A stretch of DNA of 64,000 bases from Phycisphaera sp. (GCA_016124975.1 WGMP01000023.1:1-64000), one strand, 5' to 3'. Positions 43,148-51,324 are shown, numbered from the stretch's first letter. Notes: generated by a model not told the origin, from the letters alone. Made by a program: numbers and translations.

Positions 43148-43654
43148 TCAGTCCGACTTCGGCCGCGGCTTCGGCTGCGGCTGCGGCGCGCCGCGCGCCA
43201 CCGATGCGCCGAGCGCTGTGCCGACGACGCCGATTCCCACGTTCACCCACTCGCACCAGTTCGGGGTCTCGCTCCAGCCCGCCGCCTGGATGATGCCAAG
43301 CTCCGCGGGCCGCGTCTCGGGTCGGTCGGCGAATCGCGCGTCGTCGGCGGGCTTCGTGAGTCCGAGCGCGCCCGCCGTTCCGAGCAGCGCCACGAAGAGG
43401 CAGAGGATCACGATCGCGCCCGTCCCGCCGATGCGCATGGCGACGAAGCCGCCCGCGAAGGCCGCGACGATCCCGACGAAGAAGGCCGTGAAGCAGAACT
43501 CGCGCGACGCGACCCACGAGCTCCCCTCGTAGCAGAAGTCGAGCCCCGCGAGCGTCATGATCGCGCCGAGGCCAAGGAAGATCAGGATCATCGTGACGAG
43601 ATAGCCGAGGACGACGCCGACGGGGATCCGAATGAGCTTGGAGAGGCATCCCAT
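43148..43654 (-). CDS. Small multi-pass membrane protein, unknown
   Basis: A 168-residue protein with about four membrane helices ([75 protein letters not shown]) and a Pro/Lys tail [17 protein letters not shown] lies 8 bases before the ATG. No family was recognised. It ends facing the atp terminator. It may be the last member of the helicase-deaminase-peptidase run, as it starts 72 bases after the peptidase stop. Confidence 0.6.
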   Translation of the reverse strand: MGCLSKLIRIPVGVVLGYLVTMILIFLGLGAIMTLAGLDFCYEGSSWVASREFCFTAFFVGIVAAFAGGFVAMRIGGTGAIVILCLFVALLGTAGALGLTKPADDARFADRPETRPAELGIIQAAGWSETPNWCEWVNVGIGVVGTALGASVARGAPQPQPKPRPKSD

Positions 43655-43726
43655 GATCTGGCTCCGTTTCTTGGCGGTGCTGGACGAACTTCGGCGGGGC
43701 GCGGGGCCGCGTGGCGCGCAGCGCGG

Positions 43727-44350
43727 TCAGAGGAGCGTAGCAAGCGACTCAAGCGCGGCATGCACGCCCGCGGCGGCTGTGGCCGCGTCCATCGACGGGC
43801 CGCCTCGTTCGGCGGACTGCTCGGGGAGTTGCGGCACATGGATGAACCCTGCGCTCGGAACGCGCGGGTCCGCGAGTAGGCGGTACATCACTTCGTTGCA
43901 GAGGAAGGTCCCTGCGGAGAGCGACAGCGTGGCGGGAACGCCCGCGCCGTCGCAGGCCGCCGCGAGCGCACGCAGGGGAAGCGTGGCGAAGATCGCGTCC
44001 CGGCCGCCCGCGACGACGGGCTCGTCGACCGCGCGGACGCCCGCGTTGTCGGCGATGCGGCTGTCGCGAAGGTTGACGGCGATGCGCTCAAAGGTGATCG
44101 CCTCGGCGCGGGCGCTCTCGCCGAGGGCGACGACGGCGTCGGGGCGGAGCGACGCGAGGAGCGGCTCGAGCGCAGCCCACGCGCTTCCAGCGCCCGTTCC
44201 GCCGACGACGGGGAGCGTGGCGAACGCGCGCGAGCCGCGCGCGCACGGCATCGCGGCAAGGAGCTGCGCGATCAGCATGGTCGGGTTCACGCCGCTTCCG
44301 CCGAACGGTTCGAACGCCGTCACGAGGACGAGCGGGCGCGCGGCGCTCAT
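43727..44350 (-). CDS. pcp: Pyroglutamyl-peptidase I-like cysteine peptidase (C15)
   Basis: A 207-residue C15 family protein, which removes N-terminal pyroglutamate. The start VLVTAFEPFGGSGVNP is the family signature. The catalytic triad is visible: Glu in ITFERIAVNLRDSRIADNAG, Cys in LSAGTFLCNEVMYRLL, and His in GFIHVPQLPEQ. It has no signal peptide and should act in the cytoplasm. The ATG overlaps the deaminase stop (ATGA). Confidence 0.9.
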   Translation of the reverse strand: MSAARPLVLVTAFEPFGGSGVNPTMLIAQLLAAMPCARGSRAFATLPVVGGTGAGSAWAALEPLLASLRPDAVVALGESARAEAITFERIAVNLRDSRIADNAGVRAVDEPVVAGGRDAIFATLPLRALAAACDGAGVPATLSLSAGTFLCNEVMYRLLADPRVPSAGFIHVPQLPEQSAERGGPSMDAATAAAGVHAALESLATLL

Positions 44351-44802
44351 TCGCCGATGTCCTCGGCCCAGAGGTCGGGCTTCTCGCGCTTCATCCGCTC
44401 CATGAGCGCGACGCAGCGCGGGTCATCGACGAGGGTGAGCGCGATGCCCTCGTGGCGCATCCACTCCTCGGCACCCATGAAGGTGCGGTTCTCGCCGATC
44501 ACGACGCGGGGGATCTTGAAGAGGATCGCGGTGCCCGAGCACATGGGGCAGGGGGAGAGCGTCGAGACGAGCGTGAGCGCGCGCCAGTCGCGGCGTCGGC
44601 CCGCGCTGCGGATGCAGTCGACCTCCGCGTGCGCCGTCGGGTCGCCCGACTGGACGCGCTGGTTGTGGCCCGCGGCGACGATGTGGCCGCGCGCGTCGAG
44701 AAGCGAGCTTCCGATCGGGATGCCGCCCTCGCTCCAGCCCTTCTCGGCCATCTCGATGGCGACATCGAGGCCGCGCCGGATCCAATCGGGGTCGATGTTC
44801 AT
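44347..44802 (-). CDS. Yeast-type cytosine deaminase
   Basis: A 151-residue zinc deaminase. Zinc ligands are in TAHAEVDCIRSAG (HAE with the catalytic Glu) and TLSPCPMCSGTAILF (PCxxC). It matches fungal cytosine deaminase (FCY1) more than tRNA deaminase TadA: VVIGENRTFMGAEEW, LVDDPRCVALMERM and the exact ending EDIGE are FCY1 features. Cytosine to uracil conversion is thus the likely reaction; a guanine or other base deaminase is possible. The ATG at 44802 has GGAAG upstream; a GTG seven codons earlier overlaps the helicase stop (GTGA) and is an alternative start. Confidence 0.85.
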   Translation of the reverse strand: MNIDPDWIRRGLDVAIEMAEKGWSEGGIPIGSSLLDARGHIVAAGHNQRVQSGDPTAHAEVDCIRSAGRRRDWRALTLVSTLSPCPMCSGTAILFKIPRVVIGENRTFMGAEEWMRHEGIALTLVDDPRCVALMERMKREKPDLWAEDIGE

Positions 44803-44819
44803 GCCGCTTCCATCGGCGT

Positions 44820-46604
44820 TCACGGCAGCGTGCCTTGCACGGGGAGCCGCGCGGGGCCCGCGTAGTCGGTCGAGCGCAGGACATAGAGCGCGTGCTGCGC
44901 GCGGCTGCACGCGGTGAGGATCGCCTCGTAGGACACGTTCTCCGCAGCGCCGCGCACATCGTGGAGGATGACGGCAGGCGCCTCGAGGCCCTTGAAGCGG
45001 TGGAGGGTCTCCCAGCGGAAGCAGTAGGCGCCGAACTGATCGCCCGCGAGCGAGTCCGCCAGCGTCACGACGGGGATCCCGCACAGCGTCTCGACGCCCG
45101 CGAGGCATCCGCGGTCGCGGCGGAACGGAGAGAGGATCGCGACATCCTCGGGGCGCACGGCCTCGCTGTTCACGAGGTGCCTGAGGATCCTGCCGATCGC
45201 GGCGCGCTGGCCCTCGGCGTCGTCGGGCGCGAACTCAGCGACCACGACAGGCTGCCCCTCGCGCACGGAGGGCGGGGCCTCGATCCCCTCGAGCCGCGAG
45301 GGGTCAAGCGCGCGCAGGAACGCCGTGATCGAGACCGAGTTGCGGAGGTTCTCGCGAAGCACGAGCGGCGGGCCGAACCGGCGTTCGATCGCGGCGGGGT
45401 CGCTGCGGTGGTAGATGGCCTGGTTCGGATCGTGGAAGAACGCGATGCGCGCCGACGGGCCCGCGAGCGCATCGAGCGCGTCGAGCATCGCGGGACTGAA
45501 GTCCTGCCCTTCGTCGATCACGATCGAGTCGAAGGAACCGAGCTCACCCGCGCGCGCAGCCGAAGCGAGGGTCGCGATCATCGCGTCGTAGCGCTCGCTC
45601 GCGGCGAGCGACGATGGCGGCGTGCGGCCGAGGCTGTTCGTCACGCTCTCAGCGAGCGCGTGAAGATTCGCGACCACGGCCCGGTCGGCGCGGATCGCGC
45701 GGAGCGGAGTGGTGTTGTCGACGGGCCGCGCGCGGCAGGCGCGCCCGAGCACCGTCGCGAGCGGCTCGTTGAAGCATGTCACGAGCGTGCGGCGGCCATC
45801 GGCGATCTCGCGTCGGGCGCGATAGAGCGCGGCGTAGGTCTTGCCCGTGCCCGCGAAGCCCTCGATCTGCACGCGGTCGAGGCGATGCGTGGCGTCGACG
45901 ATCCCGCGCACGGGCCGCATCACGTCGTGCTCGACGACGCGGGCGTTCATGATCTCGTCGCGCACGAAGAGCGCCGACTTCATCGTGGGCAGGATGTGCC
46001 GGTCGACGATGCGCCGCATGGGCGACCGCTCGCCCTGCGGGACCTCGGGGTACTTCGCGGCGAGCGCCTCGAACATGTCGTCGAGCTCGCGCCGCAGCTT
46101 CACGGGGTTCCTGCACTGGGCCGCGCCGAGGATGTGGTTGCGGGCGCTGATCGGAACGGTGCCGAAGTCGACATGGGCGTCGACAAGCGCGAGGAACCAG
46201 CCGTGGAGATAGGGGGGGTGCCGCTCGTCGTGGCTGCCGTAGCTCGCGAGGGCGCGGACGAGGGCGTACATCGCGCTGATCGCCTGCTGCGGCGGCTCGC
46301 GGTCTCCGACGCGGATCTCGCCGCGCACGACGCGGTGCCACGCGTGCTCGGGCGAGTAGCGGTAGTCGCCGCCCTTCACCTCGATGATGATGAGCCCGCG
46401 ATCGGGGTCGATGACGACGAAGTCGAGTTCGCGGGTGCCGACGGCGTCGGGGTCCTGCACCAGCAGGTTCTGGACGACGATCCACGGCTTGTCGGCGAGC
46501 GCGTCCTCGAGGCACTTGCGCATGACGAGCTCTGGCTCGTTCGAGGCGCGCTCGTCGCCTTCGCCGCGGATCTCGTAGGGGACGCTCGGGAAGAAACTCG
46601 CCAT
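44820..46604 (-). CDS. NERD nuclease-domain SF1 helicase
   Basis: A 594-residue protein. Residues 25-130 form a NERD domain, related to restriction-type nucleases, with the core GTRELDFVVIDPDRGLIIIE followed by VKGGDY. Residues 265-590 are a UvrD/Rep-like helicase: Walker A QIEGFAGTGKTYAALY, Walker B SIVIDEGQDFSP, motif III AFFHDPNQAIYH, motif IV LRENLRNS, motif V/VI HRFKGLEAPAVILHDV and LTACSRAQHALYVL. It would process DNA ends or stalled replication structures; NERD-helicases also occur in phage defence. It heads a run with the deaminase and peptidase. Confidence 0.88.
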   Translation of the reverse strand: MASFFPSVPYEIRGEGDERASNEPELVMRKCLEDALADKPWIVVQNLLVQDPDAVGTRELDFVVIDPDRGLIIIEVKGGDYRYSPEHAWHRVVRGEIRVGDREPPQQAISAMYALVRALASYGSHDERHPPYLHGWFLALVDAHVDFGTVPISARNHILGAAQCRNPVKLRRELDDMFEALAAKYPEVPQGERSPMRRIVDRHILPTMKSALFVRDEIMNARVVEHDVMRPVRGIVDATHRLDRVQIEGFAGTGKTYAALYRARREIADGRRTLVTCFNEPLATVLGRACRARPVDNTTPLRAIRADRAVVANLHALAESVTNSLGRTPPSSLAASERYDAMIATLASAARAGELGSFDSIVIDEGQDFSPAMLDALDALAGPSARIAFFHDPNQAIYHRSDPAAIERRFGPPLVLRENLRNSVSITAFLRALDPSRLEGIEAPPSVREGQPVVVAEFAPDDAEGQRAAIGRILRHLVNSEAVRPEDVAILSPFRRDRGCLAGVETLCGIPVVTLADSLAGDQFGAYCFRWETLHRFKGLEAPAVILHDVRGAAENVSYEAILTACSRAQHALYVLRSTDYAGPARLPVQGTLP

Positions 46605-46614
46605 GCGGGCTCGA

Positions 46615-46620
46615 AGTGTA
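46615..46620 (-). promoter_or_regulatory. -10 element ten bases before ATG
   Basis: Complement TACACT (in TTCTACACT), then ten bases and the helicase ATG at 46604. Confidence 0.45.
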
Positions 46621-46625
46621 GAAAC

Positions 46626-46830
46626 GGTGCCAGGCACGTGCCGTCTGGTGCCGGGAGGTGCCAAGCACGTACCAGGCACCTTCACTCGACGCCGCAATCC
46701 CCAATGCGCGAGGGACTTGCGTCAACTCCACCCCGTGCCTGACACGTGCCGCCCAGTGCACGGCACCTCACGGCACGTGCCAGGCACCCTTTCCGAGCCG
46801 CCGCAGCGGCGAGCGCTCAAACCCGAGCGC
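46626..46830. repeat. GTGCC-AGGCAC repeats and a TTTGAGCG element
   Basis: Between 46626 and 46792 at least six variants of the palindromic word GGTGCCAGGCAC / GTGCCTGACAC occur, partly as inverted pairs around CACGTGCC. From 46795 to 46833, in minus orientation, lies a TTTGAGCG hairpin copy; its first bases make up the ftsK stop codon region. No gene is present. Confidence 0.7.
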
Positions 46831-49482
46831 TCAATCCTCGTCATGGAACCGCAGCGCCTCGCTCTCCGCATCCGAGTTGTCGTAGTGCTTCTGGAAGATG
46901 GTCCCCGAGGCCTCCGCCTCGTCGCGCATCTCCTTCATGCGCGCCCAATCCTCCATCGTCACCACGACCTCGCGCGCGACCGAGCCCTTGTGCTCGCCGA
47001 GGATTCCTGCGTTGCCCATCTGGTCGACGAGCCGCGACGCGCGTCCATAGCCGATCGCGAGGCGACGCTGCAGGAGCGACACGCTTCCACGGCCCGACTC
47101 GATCATGATCTCGACGGCCTTGTCGAACAGCGGATCGCGCTCGCCGTCCGCGTCGCCGCCGCCCTCGCCGCCGTCGCCACCGCCGCCGTTCGCGACCTGG
47201 CCCGACCGGATCGTCAGCAGCTGGCGCTCGAAGCTCGGCGCAGCGACCGTCTTGAGGAACTTGGTGACCGCGCGGGCCTCCTTGTCCTCGACGAGCGTGC
47301 CCTGCGAGCGGCGCGCATCGGTCTGGCTCGGCGTGACGACCAGCATGTCGCCCTGCCCGAGCAGGAGTTCTGCGCCCTTCTGGTCGAGCACGATGCGGCT
47401 GTCGGTGCCCGACGCCACCTTGAAGCTGACGCGGCACGGCATGTTCGACTTGATGAGGCCCGTGACCACCGTCGCCTGCGGACGCTGCGTCGCGAGGATC
47501 AGGTGGATGCCGACCGCGCGCGCCTTCTGTGCGATGCGCACGATCGACTGCTCGACCTCCTTGTTCGTCATCATGAGGTCGGCGAGCTCGTCGATCACGA
47601 AGACCATGTAGTGCATCTTCTTCGGGATCTTGGCCCATTCGACGTCGTCGGCCGGGCTCAGCCGCTCGCGCAGCTCGGCCTCGCCGAGGTCGTTGAAGCT
47701 GCGGATGTCGCGGACGCCCGCCTCCTTCAGGAGCTCGTACCGCTCCTCCATCTTGGTGACGGCCCACTCGAGGATCGCCGCCGCCTTCGACATCTCGGTG
47801 ACGACGGGGCACGCGAGGTGCGGGATCTCGCTGAACTGCGCCATCTCGACCATCTTCGGGTCGACGAGCACGAGCTTCAGCTCGTCGGGGCGCTTCGTGT
47901 AGAGCCACGACATGATGATCGTGTTCATGCACACGCTCTTGCCCGAGCCCGTCGTGCCCGCGATCAGCATGTGCGGCATCTTCGCGAGGTCGAGGACGAG
48001 CGGCTCGCCCGCCGAGTCCTTGCCGAGGAACATCGGGAGCATCATGTTCGCAGCGTGGCCGCTCGACATGAGCTCCTTCAGGCGCACCTTCTCCTTCTGC
48101 TTGTTCGGCACCTCGATGCCGACCGCGGTGCGGCCGACGAGGTTGGGGATGATGCGGACATTCGGCGCCTGCAGCGCGCGGGCGATGTCCTTCGCAATCG
48201 TCTCAAGCCGCGCGACGCGCGTGCCCGCGGCGAGCTCGACCGAGTAGAGCGTGACCACCGGGCCCGACTCGATGTGGGTGATCTCGCCCTCGAGGCCGTA
48301 CTCCGACAGCGTGCGCGTCAGCAGGCCGGCCTGCTCGCGGACATACGCCTCCATCTTGGTCGAGTAGTTGCCCTCTGGCTCCTCGAGGAGGTCGAGCGTC
48401 GGGAACTGGTAGCCCGAGTAGTCGACCGCGCGCGGGATGTCCTCGTCGCGCAGCTGCGCGGTGGGCGCCTTCGCGGTCATCTTGATCGGAAGCTTCTCGA
48501 TCTTGGCGCGGAGCTCGTCCTCGCTCAGCGCGGTGCGCGAGTTCGTCGGGGCGGGCTCGGGCGCCGCGGGCGTGGGAATGGTCGCAGCGTCGACCGCGCG
48601 GCCTTCGTCGATCTCGTCGCTCTCGGAGTCTCCGGAGAGGTCCTCGATCTCCGCCTGCGCGATGTCCTCCTCGTCGATTCCGTCTTCCTCATTCTCCTCC
48701 GCGTCCGTCGCGTCGACGGCCGTGGCGGGCTTCGCGGCCGCCGCACGCGCGGGCGACCGCCGTGCGCGGCCCGCCGTCGCGCCCGCGACCGCAGGCTGCG
48801 GGAACATCGCGCCCATGCGCTCGCGCAGCGCGCCGAAGTGCGCGCGCCAGTCGGTCTCCCAGAGCGGCGAGAGGAACGAGAACGCGCGCGCGCAGACGCC
48901 TGGCAGCATGAAGACGATCGCATCCGCGGCCACGATCGCGCCGACCGCGAGGCCCGCCGTGAAGATCAGCGACGCGCCGACAGGGCCGAAGCGCGCATGC
49001 ATCTCGTCTGCGAACCACATCGGAACGATGCCCGCGTCGACGCCCGTCAGCGGGCCGAGCGCGGGGAACCACTCCGCGTGGAGCGAGCCGATGGCACCCA
49101 TCGCGATCAGGCAGCCCACGAAGCGCACGAACGGATGGCTGATGCGTCGGCCCATGGCGATTGCCACGAGCAGCACGCCGAGGTAGACGGTGGGGATCCA
49201 CACGCCGAAGCCGAGCGTGAAGTAGAGCCAGTAGGAAGTGGCGGCGCCGAAGCGGCCGCACAGGTTGAGCGGCGGGTCGGTCGGCATGGCCACGACATGC
49301 GTGGGCCAGTCGGTCGAGCGGAAGCTCGCGAGGCTCACCACGAGCAGCGTCCAAAGCGCCGCCCCGACGAGCCAGAGAATCCGCAGCCGAGTCAGCCTCG
49401 AGCCAGCGAGCGCGGTGTCGACATCCGAACCATCCTCCGACGCGCTGCTGCGCGTGGGGGCCTTCCGAGCGGTCTTTGCCAT
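46831..49482 (-). CDS. ftsK: DNA translocase FtsK/SpoIIIE
   Basis: An 883-residue FtsK. Four membrane helices lie in residues 35-215 (ILWLVGAALWTLLVVSLASF, FGVWIPTVYLGVLLVAIAMG, FVGCLIAMGAIGSL, FTAGLAVGAIVAADAIVFML), then an acidic linker (ENEEDGIDEEDIAQAEIEDL). The motor has Walker A MLIAGTTGSGKSVCMNTIIM and Walker B HYMVFVIDELADLMM with ATQRP. Residues 780-850 are the winged-helix gamma domain (MIESGRGSVSLLQRRLAIGY) that reads polar DNA signals. FtsK pumps terminus DNA across the septum at division. Start 49482 is preferred over an ATG ten codons upstream. Confidence 0.95.
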   Translation of the reverse strand: MAKTARKAPTRSSASEDGSDVDTALAGSRLTRLRILWLVGAALWTLLVVSLASFRSTDWPTHVVAMPTDPPLNLCGRFGAATSYWLYFTLGFGVWIPTVYLGVLLVAIAMGRRISHPFVRFVGCLIAMGAIGSLHAEWFPALGPLTGVDAGIVPMWFADEMHARFGPVGASLIFTAGLAVGAIVAADAIVFMLPGVCARAFSFLSPLWETDWRAHFGALRERMGAMFPQPAVAGATAGRARRSPARAAAAKPATAVDATDAEENEEDGIDEEDIAQAEIEDLSGDSESDEIDEGRAVDAATIPTPAAPEPAPTNSRTALSEDELRAKIEKLPIKMTAKAPTAQLRDEDIPRAVDYSGYQFPTLDLLEEPEGNYSTKMEAYVREQAGLLTRTLSEYGLEGEITHIESGPVVTLYSVELAAGTRVARLETIAKDIARALQAPNVRIIPNLVGRTAVGIEVPNKQKEKVRLKELMSSGHAANMMLPMFLGKDSAGEPLVLDLAKMPHMLIAGTTGSGKSVCMNTIIMSWLYTKRPDELKLVLVDPKMVEMAQFSEIPHLACPVVTEMSKAAAILEWAVTKMEERYELLKEAGVRDIRSFNDLGEAELRERLSPADDVEWAKIPKKMHYMVFVIDELADLMMTNKEVEQSIVRIAQKARAVGIHLILATQRPQATVVTGLIKSNMPCRVSFKVASGTDSRIVLDQKGAELLLGQGDMLVVTPSQTDARRSQGTLVEDKEARAVTKFLKTVAAPSFERQLLTIRSGQVANGGGGDGGEGGGDADGERDPLFDKAVEIMIESGRGSVSLLQRRLAIGYGRASRLVDQMGNAGILGEHKGSVAREVVVTMEDWARMKEMRDEAEASGTIFQKHYDNSDAESEALRFHDED

Positions 49483-49552
49483 GGTCCCGATATCGGCTCG
49501 GAGGCCTTGCATTCCGCAGCGAACGGACGCTGCGCGCGGCCGCGTCCGCCGC

Positions 49553-49558
49553 TACCTT
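49553..49558 (+). promoter_or_regulatory. -10 element eight bases before ATG
   Basis: CGCTACCTT (TACCTT at 49553-49558), then eight bases and the fabZ ATG at 49567. The ftsK start lies 84 bases away on the other strand. Confidence 0.5.
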
Positions 49559-49566
49559 GCCGACCC

Positions 49567-49968
49567 ATGCACTTCCGCCTCGTCGACCGCTTCCTCGAGC
49601 TGACCGACCAGTCCGCCGTCGCGATCAAGAGCGTCACGGCGGCGGAGGAGTACCTCCAGGATCACTTCCCGGGCTTCCCTGTCCTCCCCGGGGTCTTCAT
49701 GGTCGAGGCGCTCACCCAGGCGGCCCGTGCCGTCCTCGAGAAGCGGGGGGTCCCGCGCGCGGTTCTCGGCGAGGTCAAGGCGCTGCGCTACGGCAGTTTC
49801 GTGCGCCCGGGCGAGACCCTGCGGGTCGAGGTGAGCCTCGAGAAGCTGCGAGACGACGGTTCCGCCGTCTTCAAGGCCCAAGGGACGGTCCTGCGCCCCG
49901 CGGATCCCTCTGCGGCCGCCGAGACAGCCGTCGCGGGGCGACTTATACTCCGTCCCTTGCGGACCTGA
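49567..49968 (+). CDS. fabZ: FabZ-like 3-hydroxyacyl-ACP dehydratase
   Basis: A 133-residue hotdog-fold protein. The catalytic His motif is LQDHFPGFPVLPGVFMVEAL (residues 31-50, with the acidic partner in VEALTQ). Family blocks GEVKALRYGSFVRPGETLRV follow. It dehydrates 3-hydroxyacyl-ACP in fatty-acid or related lipid synthesis. It is followed by acpP and a second FabZ-like gene. A promoter for acpP lies inside its 3' end. Confidence 0.88.
   Translation: MHFRLVDRFLELTDQSAVAIKSVTAAEEYLQDHFPGFPVLPGVFMVEALTQAARAVLEKRGVPRAVLGEVKALRYGSFVRPGETLRVEVSLEKLRDDGSAVFKAQGTVLRPADPSAAAETAVAGRLILRPLRT
49921..49949 (+). promoter_or_regulatory. acpP promoter inside the fabZ 3' end
   Basis: GAGACA (49921-49926), 17 bases, then TATACT (49944-49949), the best full -35/-10 match in the window. 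It would start transcription near 49956 and give acpP an 86-base leader. Confidence 0.5.
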
Positions 49969-50000
49969 GCGGTCTGCGCTGCATGCCTTTTTGACCGATT

Positions 50001-50026
50001 GGGGTGGCTTCAGCCGAAGTCACCCC
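50001..50026 (+). promoter_or_regulatory. Hairpin in the acpP leader
   Basis: 11-bp stem with one G-U pair (50001-50011 with 50016-50026, loop AGCC), directly upstream of the GGAGA ribosome site at 50032. It might stabilise the mRNA or tune initiation. Confidence 0.45.
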
Positions 50027-50041
50027 GCTATGGAGAACCTC

Positions 50042-50443
50042 ATGGCCAAGAGCCGAGCCGAGATCGAAGCCGATGTGAAGGATGTTCTTGTCGATGCCCT
50101 GGGTGTCGACGAGGACGATGTCGTTCCGACCGCCACCCTGAAGGGAGACCTCGGAGCGGAGAGCATCGACTATCTCGACATCGTGTTCCGCCTCGAGAAG
50201 AAGTTCTCGACCCCCGAGAAGCCGTTCAAGATCGCGCAGGGCGAGCTCTTCCCCGAGAACCTGATGACCGATCCGTCGCTCGTCGAGAACGGCAAGGTCA
50301 CCGCCAAGGGCATCGCGCTCCTCAAGGAGAAGGTGCCGCATGTCTCGCTCGGCGACTTCGAGAGCGACCCGCAGGTGACGAAGCTGTCGGGGCTGTTCAC
50401 GGTGAAGAGCCTGTGCGACTTCGTGGAGCGGAAGCTGGGGTGA
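50042..50443 (+). CDS. acpP: Acyl carrier protein
   Basis: A 133-residue acyl carrier protein, longer than the usual 77. The phosphopantetheine site is Ser in LKGDLGAESIDYLDIVFRLE (about residues 35-54), with E-S-I instead of the usual D-S-L. An insertion of about 50 residues (KPFKIAQGELFPENLMTDPS and on) lies before the final helix SLCDFVERKLG. The ATG at 50042 has GGAGA nine bases upstream. Being flanked by two FabZ-like genes, it probably serves a dedicated lipid pathway. The stop codon is part of the first of three 32-bp repeats. Confidence 0.85.
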   Translation: MAKSRAEIEADVKDVLVDALGVDEDDVVPTATLKGDLGAESIDYLDIVFRLEKKFSTPEKPFKIAQGELFPENLMTDPSLVENGKVTAKGIALLKEKVPHVSLGDFESDPQVTKLSGLFTVKSLCDFVERKLG

Positions 50444-50536
50444 TTTGAGCGGTCGCAGCTGCGGCTGCTTCGTGATTTGAGCGGTCGCAGCTGCGGCTGC
50501 TTCGTGATTTGAGCGGTCGCAGCTGCGGCTGCTCCC
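50441..50536 (+). repeat. Three tandem TTTGAGCG hairpin elements, 32-bp unit
   Basis: Units at 50441, 50473 and 50505, each TGATTTGAGCGGTCGCAGCT followed by GCGGCTGCTTCG. Each folds as GCAGC-TGCG-GCTGC. The first unit contains the acpP stop codon; the last ends as GCTCCCTC. Confidence 0.9.
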
Positions 50537-50549
50537 TCTGGTGCTAGGT

Positions 50550-50693
50550 GGGCTCTTGGTGCTCGTCGGGCTCTTGGTGCTCGTCGGGCTCTTGGTGCTC
50601 GTCGGGCTCTTGGTGCTCGTCGGGCTCTTGGTGCTCGTCGGGCTCTTGGTGCTCGTCGGGCTCTTGGTGCTCGGTGGGCGCGTGGTGCTGGGG
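50550..50693 (+). repeat. 18-bp minisatellite
   Basis: Six perfect copies of GGGCTCTTGGTGCTCGTC (50550-50657) followed by two diverged units (50658-50693). There are no spacers, so it is not a CRISPR. In the reading frame of the downstream FabZ-like gene it would encode LLVLVG repeats with no stop until that gene. Confidence 0.95.
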
Positions 50694-50705
50694 TGGCTTT
50701 GGTGC

Positions 50706-50711
50706 TACAAC
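50706..50711 (+). promoter_or_regulatory. -10-like element six bases before ATG
   Basis: GGTGCTACAAC (TACAAC at 50706-50711) then GCCCGC and the ATG at 50718. The last base of the hexamer is C, not T. Confidence 0.4.
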
Positions 50712-50717
50712 GCCCGC

Positions 50718-51254
50718 ATGCGATGGATGTGGATCGACAAGGTCGTCACCTTCGAGCCGCGGAAGCGGCTTGTCGCCGTGAAGTGCGTGTCGCTTGCGGA
50801 GGAGCACCTTCACCAGCACTTTGGGCCACAGGTCCTCGCCTCGGGGGGCGTGCTTCCCGCGTGCCCCGTCATGCCGAGTTCGCTCATCCTCGAGGGGATG
50901 GCGCAGACGGCGGGCATCCTCGTCGGCAGCGTGCATGACTTCCGCGAGAAGGTCGTGCTTGCGAAGGTGGTCTCCGCCACCTTCGAGCGCGATGTCCAGC
51001 CGGGTGAAGTGATCCGCTACGACGCCACGCTCGAGCGCATGGACGACATGGGCGCGAGCACTGTGGGCGTGGTCGAGCGCTTCTCGTTCGTCGACGGCGC
51101 CTGGGCGCCCGTCGGACGGATCGAGCTCATGTTCAGCCACCTCGACCAGAACCGCGCGGGAACCGAGTTCCCCGAAGAGAACTTCGTCTTCGGCGAGAAC
51201 TTCCGCACGCTGCTCGAGGGCGCGGGCCTTCGCAAGGCGGGCGTGGGCGGCTGA
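50718..51254 (+). CDS. FabZ/FabA-like hotdog dehydratase
   Basis: A 178-residue hotdog protein related to FabZ. The catalytic region is EHLHQHFGPQVLASGGVLPA followed by CPVMPSSLILEGMAQTAGIL, so several residues are inserted between the His and the PVMP motif compared with FabZ. Further blocks are RDVQPGEVIRYDATLERMDD and VGRIELMFSHLD. The start at 50718 is favoured by the -10-like box, yet the frame is open upstream through the 18-bp repeats to 50541, giving a possible hydrophobic LLVLVG extension. It follows acpP; a terminator lies downstream. Confidence 0.8.
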   Translation: MRWMWIDKVVTFEPRKRLVAVKCVSLAEEHLHQHFGPQVLASGGVLPACPVMPSSLILEGMAQTAGILVGSVHDFREKVVLAKVVSATFERDVQPGEVIRYDATLERMDDMGASTVGVVERFSFVDGAWAPVGRIELMFSHLDQNRAGTEFPEENFVFGENFRTLLEGAGLRKAGVGG

Positions 51255-51292
51255 GCCGTGCGGCTGCGCGCGCGGCGTCGAGATCGAAAAAC

Positions 51293-51324
51293 GCAAACCG
51301 CCAGCCGTTCGGCTGGCGGTTTGC
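51293..51324 (+). terminator. Terminator after the second dehydratase gene
   Basis: Perfect 14-bp stem (51293-51306 with 51311-51324, loop GTTC), 38 bases behind the stop at 51254. Its stem ends in GGTTTGC, and an A-tract precedes it (GAAAAAC), so it could also act on the minus strand. Confidence 0.8.

Noticed and set aside
44347-44802. tRNA adenosine deaminase TadA
   Set aside because: The zinc motifs fit both families, but the VIGENRTF and C-terminal EDIGE features are those of fungal-type cytosine deaminase.
50550-50693. Regular repeats suggesting a CRISPR array
   Set aside because: The 18-bp units are directly adjacent with no spacers, and no cas gene is nearby. It is a minisatellite.
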